From: Gyrodactylus bullatarudis
Taxonomy: Eukaryota; Platyhelminthes; Monogenea; Gyrodactylidea; Gyrodactylidae
Direction: 5' to 3'
Assembly (NCBI GenBank): GCA_012064415.1
Contig: SSNU01000161.1
Span: 1-64,000 of the forward strand
Length of the DNA: 64,000 nt
The position numbers and the translations under genes are program-made. Positions 58,521 through 64,000 of this stretch are shown in pieces (the first letter of the stretch is position 1; each line of letters opens with the position of its first letter). The notes below the pieces were generated by a model, which had not been told where the DNA came from, did no database searches, and was given only the letters and a program-made list of their open reading frames with translations.

Positions 58521-59587
58521 TTGTTCATGAAACTGAGATAAAATTGTCGATTTTTGGTCTATTCATGTTTTATTCCTACTAAAATAAATTAAATAACATT
58601 TAAAGCATGTGAGATTAACGAAAAGTGGTGGTTGACTAATGAGCTATATGCACATGAAATTAATTGTAGTAAAGAAGCCTAAAATTATAGGTGGAATAGT
58701 TTGATTTCATAAAATAATGTTGAAATTCCTACAGCTAGATTCTAGCTGAGCTAGAATGGAAGAAAAAGATTTTACTCCGTATCATGAGAGTAAATTGAAC
58801 TATTTGAGAAAAGTCTTTGCTTTATTCTTATCTTCACTAACCGGATGATTTTCGAATTCCTTGCAGACCCTAGTCTTCATATTACATTGTTAAAATAATT
58901 TTACTTTTTATAATGGAACAGATAAATTTCACTATTCAATTTTTGTATTTAATTACTATTTATACAATCAGATTTAATAATGCATCACATTCGTAGCAAA
59001 ATACGCAAAAATTCTCCTTTATCTTTCATTAGTAACCAGAATTTTATATGGTTTACTTTTTAGATTCATTCTTTTCCATATCTAACTCTAATGAATGACA
59101 TTCTTCAACTCAAGGGATGAGGTTTTGAATTCTCTTGATGAGTATTTTGCACAGAAACCCCAAGAATTTTGGAAAAGAGACATAGAATCAGATCTTTTTT
59201 CCCATTTACTTTAATTTTGAATTTTTCATGAATTTTTACTTTGGACTAAGCAAACTCTCAATTTTGTCTGTAAAGGTATAGTCTTGGTATGTCTGATATT
59301 TATTTATCCAAACTAATGAGTTTTCGACTGGTTATTTTCGAAATATAAATTTGATCAAGGTTTCTCAATAATTCACTAATCCATCTATTGATCAAACATT
59401 GCTCAATGCTCATAATTTATTTTTCTTTCACCATTTCGGTATTGATTTGAAACCTATTAATTCTTGTGCCTTTAAGAAGTTCAATTGGCTATTGAGAGAA
59501 GAATAGGTTTTTCTATTATAATGAATATATATCATGTAATCTAATATATCCAAGAATCTATGAGAGAATAGAGAAATTCAGAAAAAC
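58521..59587. other. intergenic between Shisa-like genes; dispersed repeat 58805-58990
   Basis: 58805-58893 is a copy of 48269-48355, with weaker similarity to about 58990. The rest is unassigned AT-rich DNA and the presumed promoter of Shisa-like gene 2. Confidence 0.5.
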
Positions 59588-61204
59588 ATGTCACTCAAAT
59601 CGTTGCTTGTTTTGGTTATTTTGGTTGTCTTTCATATCTCCTGGATCGAGGGTAAGATATTCTGAAAAAAACAGATTTTCTCAAAGACGTTAACATCTTA
59701 TTCAGCAAATAAACGTGAGTCTAGTAATCCGGGGATATAAATTTTACATATATAATTTTTAAATCCTTCTAATTGATCTCTAAGAAATCGTTCTGATAAT
59801 TTTTCTGTCAAATTAGATCTTAATTACTTCAAAATCCTATAGAATTCCAGAATCATCAATCCGTTTAGCACTTTTAAAAGAATGAAATCGAAAAAAATCT
59901 ATTTCTATGTTCATAGTGGGTGAATATTGCTACGATTACTATGAGGGGAAACCTGGAGCTATGCATTTGTGTTTCGGCTACTGCTGTGGCAATTATACCT
60001 ACAGATATTGCTGTCACAACTGTTACAAAAGATTCAATTACAACACAACTTTTTGTACAGTTGGCTATGTTGTTGGAGGGTGAGAAATTTCTTAATTCAT
60101 ATTTTCATTGAATTTTTTGATTACAATATTTTGGAATAGAAATCACTTGGACTCAGCTTTTGATACTCCATTAAGTGGTGGGAATTTCGTTGTTTTATCA
60201 TGTTTGTTGGATATTGTGTGAAAAAATAGGCAATGCCAAGATAGAGGATGACTTTCAAGCTTTAAAAATATACAAAACATTATCTGAGTACTAAATTCTA
60301 TCAGTAAAGTGAGTATCTTGTGAGTTGTTCGGAGAAAGAAAATTTGACCCTAGCCTAGTGCTTATCATCTGCTTAATTTATCGAGTTTGGATCTGAAATC
60401 GTGAGCTCAGTTATTTTTAAAGATAAGACTTAGAAAATTAATCTGGTCATGGAGAACTAGACATAGGGGACATAATCAAATTTTCAACAAATTTTCAACC
60501 CTGAATATTCTAAATTATTTTTTTAATTTAAAAAACTAGTAAATATTAAACCTTACCAAAATAACTACCCTTATTCCAAATCTGAATTCCTTTTTGAGAC
60601 CCGAATTATCATTTAAAAGATGTTAAAATTGGCATTTTTTGGCTCCAAAACCATCCTCTACACCATGAAAGATATCGAGCAAGCGATTTAATATTTGAAA
60701 TCTACACCTATTGTTTTTTTCCAAGGCTTCAGCAAATAGATTTTCAAAAAACGTTCTAAATATTTTCTAAATGCTTGAATTAAAGATATTTTTGTAGCTT
60801 AATAAATCTCCTTTCTAATGAGGGATGAAAAGAGTATCTTTCAGCTCAGAATATCGCTAGAGAAAGTGTTGTGTTCCACTGGTGGAACAATGGGACATGA
60901 AGGGTTAACTTGGGAGGGAAAAATCTTAAATTCATCTCGTCACTTATTAGTTGAAATATTTTAGTCAGTTCCTCTTCTTTATTTAATGTTTTTCACTGCA
61001 ATTAAACTACATTTTCAAGATGAATATCTATAAATCTAATAACATTTTCAACTGTTTGATTCAATAATTATAATTATAATTATAATTTTTCCCCTTAATT
61101 GTAAATAATATTTTATTTTATTATTCAGAATATTTGGTGGTATAGTACTTATAGCTGCAATAATTACTGGATGTTGCTTCTTAATGGCCTGTATATGTGA
61201 CTGA
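59588..61204 (+). CDS. Shisa-like small membrane protein 2, 100 aa
   Basis: Exons 59588-59651, 59917-60079, 61129-61204; total 303 nt. Exon phases and the 163-nt middle exon match the gene at 56754, showing tandem duplication. Signal peptide SLLVLVILVVFHISW, cysteine-rich core (EYCYDYYEG, LCFGYCCGNYTYRYCCHNC), and C-terminal transmembrane helix (GGIVLIAAIITGCCFLMAC) ending in CICD. Introns have changed greatly in size relative to gene 1 (265 and 1049 nt against 885 and 83). Topology should be a luminal/extracellular Cys domain with a tiny cytosolic tail. Confidence 0.78.
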
Positions 61205-61719
61205 TGAAACCAAAGACATCTTGAATATCATTTAAAATTGGGAAATTTCGAGACAATTCAGACAATTTCGTACAAAAGTTAAATAAAATATTATGACAAT
61301 TTTTTTCTACCCTACTAATTATTTATTTGAAAATTTATTGTTTTCAGAACTTATGAGAAAGGTTAGAGAAAACAGACTTTAGAAACCATTTCAAGCAACT
61401 TTTTACAATACCAAAGAAATAGCAAATATTAATCATAAATCTGATATGACCAATAAAAAAAAGCTTTTGTTTTTCTATTAAGACGAAGAAAGGTTAAGAA
61501 AATAGATTGAACCAAGCCTACGTGTTAGCATGTAAGAACGACATCTGATTGGTCAGACACGTTTTCAGTTCCGATCGAGATTACGGCTCAACTAAGGCCA
61601 AATCTTGAGATTTTTTTGGTCATTGAGGTAGTCTTTCACTGGTAAAAATTTCATTAAAATCGGTTGGTTAGTTTAGGCGTCTATAGAGCCTAAAGTATAG
61701 TAAATCACAGAATCGACTT
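61205..61719. other. intergenic, no gene recognised
   Basis: 3' flank of Shisa-like gene 2 with AATAAA at about 61285. No other feature. Confidence 0.4.
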
Positions 61720-61986
61720 TTATTTTATAATAATATAGATTAGTTTCAATTTGTGTTGAGCATATATTACTAGTTCACCGATTGGGTTCAGAACTTTACA
61801 TACAAATTTGTTCCCTCGGCCTTTGAATCCTAGTTTCATCGCCATCATTTTTTGTACGCAAAAGTCTGGCTTCAGCTTCGTGATGAAGTGTTTCTCAGCG
61901 CTTTCGAAATTCGCTATATGACACATTTCTCTGATATGGGCTTGAACTGAGCTAATGTGTTTCGGATTGAAAAAAAACCCATTCAA
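61720..61986 (-). pseudogene. short retroelement C-terminal fragment (Penelope-like)
   Basis: The minus-strand frame contains AEKHFITKLKPDFCVQK, which parallels KEKFFINHFKPNLCVQK of the fragment at 21695-22213 and lies at the same place after an HI..I..F stretch. The GIY-YIG core itself is missing. Probably a degraded copy from a related element. Confidence 0.4.
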
Positions 61987-63794
61987 CTTTTTAATTGTAA
62001 TTTACATAAAATAGAATGTTCAAATGAATAGGTCAGAAAAATTTTATTGAGTTTCCTCCACATTCATTTTTTCTTGAATTTGTACTGTATTTTAAAACCA
62101 ATTTTGATGTTAAAATACTAAGAAAAGTTTTTTTCGGAATATTTGAGTTCAAGAATAAATTTATCGAATCAAGTATCCAGCAAGTGAATAGTAAGGATAA
62201 TCATGAATTGTGATTGATTTTGAAAAATAATTTACTGTTTGGTTGTCTACTTATGAGTATGTTGATAATAATTCAAATTAATATCAGCCGTCAATTGATT
62301 GTTATTTGTGTAGTTACCTGCATAAATTTCAAATATTTTTTGCCAAACTAATCCAAATTGAGAACTTTGTTCAAAGAGAATTTGAATGAGGTGTGAAAAA
62401 TAAATTTGAAAATAAATGAGAACAAATCGAGTATAGATTCTAAACTATAGAATAACATAAAAGATACGAAGATCATCATGGAGAAGTAAATGAATTATTC
62501 ATCAAAAGTCTCATGCTGATTACGAATCTGTTCTCAGAATCCTGATATTGTTCTCAGTTTCAGAGATAATGAGGGAAAATGAATTTTAAGAAAATTTGTA
62601 ATTAAAAAATGTTTTAAATTGTATTTTTACGATAGTAATTATAATTAAAGTTAATTAAGATTTTTAATTTTTGGTTAAATTTTATGCTTTCTTCTCCTAA
62701 TTAATTTTTACGATAATGTTGTCGAACTTTATCAAGAATATTACTTTTTTTGGTTTCTGAAGTTGTTTCATATATTACAGTGATAAACGTTATATTTCGC
62801 TGGGTCTCTTCAGACTCTACCCCGGTTACGGTATAAATACTATTACAATGCATAAATTTGTACCCTTCTATTGGTCGATGTAAGTTGATTGATTGCTCGG
62901 AAGGAATGAGAGTGGGAGGTCCTAATTAATTATTAATAACTAATAAATAATATTCTAATATTAATATTCTACTTTCCTAAAAGATATTTCAAAATTTTGT
63001 GCTGATTCCGAATCTGGTGCTTTCTTTTTTGAACGTATATCGAGTTTCTCAGAATGCATCTAGATCATTGTGTGCTTTCTTAACCAAAATGTTTATAGAC
63101 CCAAATTTAATTTTGATTAAATGCACCTTAGTACTTGAAACATGAAAGATTGTTTTGAGATGTTCCCCTAAAAATCACCATTTGATCACCTTATGATCTA
63201 AATTCATTCTTTGTAATCAATTAAAACATATGTATTAAGTTTAATAGAACTCACTATATTTCGACTGAGAAATTCTTTTAATGAACTAGACCCTGCTTAT
63301 TCTGAATTGTCTACAGAACAGAAAACCAAGTGAATTTGATTTTCTCTGAACGGAGGAGGATATTAATCCTTCAATCAATGATTGAGTAGCCTTGTTCAAA
63401 TATTTTTAAAAATCATCAGAATTATTTGAATTAGATTATATATATTACCCTAAGCCTGGGAAATCTGTGAGTTTTGGAAATTCATTAGTGTATGATGGAA
63501 ATCAGTGTGACTTCAGTGAGTCAAGCTACAAAGCCCTCATTACCCGAACGCAATGAGGAAGTCGGTAAATTGTCTGTCTGAAGGATTGATTTTCGAAGAA
63601 AATAGTTCAAGATAATGGCGAATTCCTACTTTCAACATAGAAGAATGGTATAAAATACAAATACGTGACGTTAATATAAAGAAGAGCGATTTAAAATCAA
63701 AAGTTGGAGTTGTAGCTTGAATTAATGAACAAAAAAAACTTAACAGTATTGGTACCCTAAATTAACTATAAGCAACTTTTAAACTGTGTGAAGT
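61987..63794. other. no gene recognised; dispersed repeat at 62813-62886
   Basis: 62813-62886 is the second copy of the repeat at 14639-14711. Otherwise AT-rich, with no sustained coding frame or RNA gene seen. Confidence 0.45.
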
Positions 63795-64000
63795 TTCTGA
63801 CGAGCTTCCCCATGAACTTCCTATGGAAGAAGGAGCCGATTCGGGCCTCGGGACCGCTAGCATCTTTCTCGCAGTGCTATTGTTGCACAGGAATGACCCT
63901 TACTTTTAGCCAAGTTGCTTCGCAAATACGTTTATTAGTCGCCCGAAAGTAGTAAAAAGTACCCAATAAGCTTCCTATGTAAGAAGGAAACATGGTCAAT
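63795..64000. repeat. GC-richer tandem repeat entering the window end
   Basis: CTTCCTATGGAAGAAGGA at about 63818 recurs as CTTCCTATGTAAGAAGGA at about 63970, some 150 bp apart, with similar preceding bases. Composition is richer in G+C than its surroundings. Truncated by the window, so nature unknown. Confidence 0.45.

Overview
The window looks like AT-rich nuclear DNA of an invertebrate animal. The genes are intron-bearing (GT..AG), the proteins are animal-type (VPS8, a large non-receptor tyrosine phosphatase, beta-1,4-galactosyltransferases, Shisa-like proteins), and no bacterial operon signals are seen. Intron sizes are strikingly split: several are only 23-34 nt, others are 1-4 kb and full of repeats. 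Among animals, introns this short are known from dicyemids and some flatworms, but I cannot place the species from sequence alone.

Layout. (1) 942-20406, plus strand: a 12-exon protein tyrosine phosphatase gene with a complete catalytic domain, an apparent alternative first exon at 7982-8264, and introns carrying small TTAA-flanked MITEs and fold-back repeats. (2) 21038-22389: a TAGAGCTGC-ended (hAT-like) element holding a fragment of a GIY-YIG Penelope-like retroelement. (3) 22520-39643, minus strand: a 19-exon VPS8 gene (CORVET tethering subunit). Its introns hold a decayed transposon ORF, a near-perfect 1131-bp inverted repeat, several fold-back repeats and a small antisense ORF. (4) 39688-40107 and 40599-41438, plus strand: MsrB, starting only 44 bp from the VPS8 start in head-to-head orientation, then phosphomannomutase with four introns of 23-34 nt. 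(5) 43035-51563: two intronless beta-1,4-galactosyltransferase paralogues that share a 367-bp block identical at every base while their flanks are diverged. Between them lie a perfect 126-bp palindrome, a Tigger/pogo-like transposase, a helix-turn-helix fragment, a Ty3/gypsy reverse transcriptase relic and an inverted-repeat element. (6) 52568-54992: a piggyBac-like element with TTAA target sites, 13-bp perfect terminal repeats and a long transposase whose first catalytic Asp appears to be Val. (7) 55440-55905: a LINE-like reverse transcriptase relic. (8) 56754-61204: a tandem pair of small Shisa-like secretory/membrane protein genes with identical exon phases. (9) 61205-64000: mostly unassigned DNA with repeat fragments.

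The host genes are mostly unrelated housekeeping functions (endosomal tethering, protein repair, mannose activation, glycan extension), with PMM and the galactosyltransferases linked only loosely through glycosylation. Exon joins were deduced by eye from splice consensus, reading phase and family similarity. The joins of the phosphatase, VPS8, PMM, Shisa and piggyBac genes close in frame from start to stop; the VPS8 stretch between the propeller and 36194 is the least certain.
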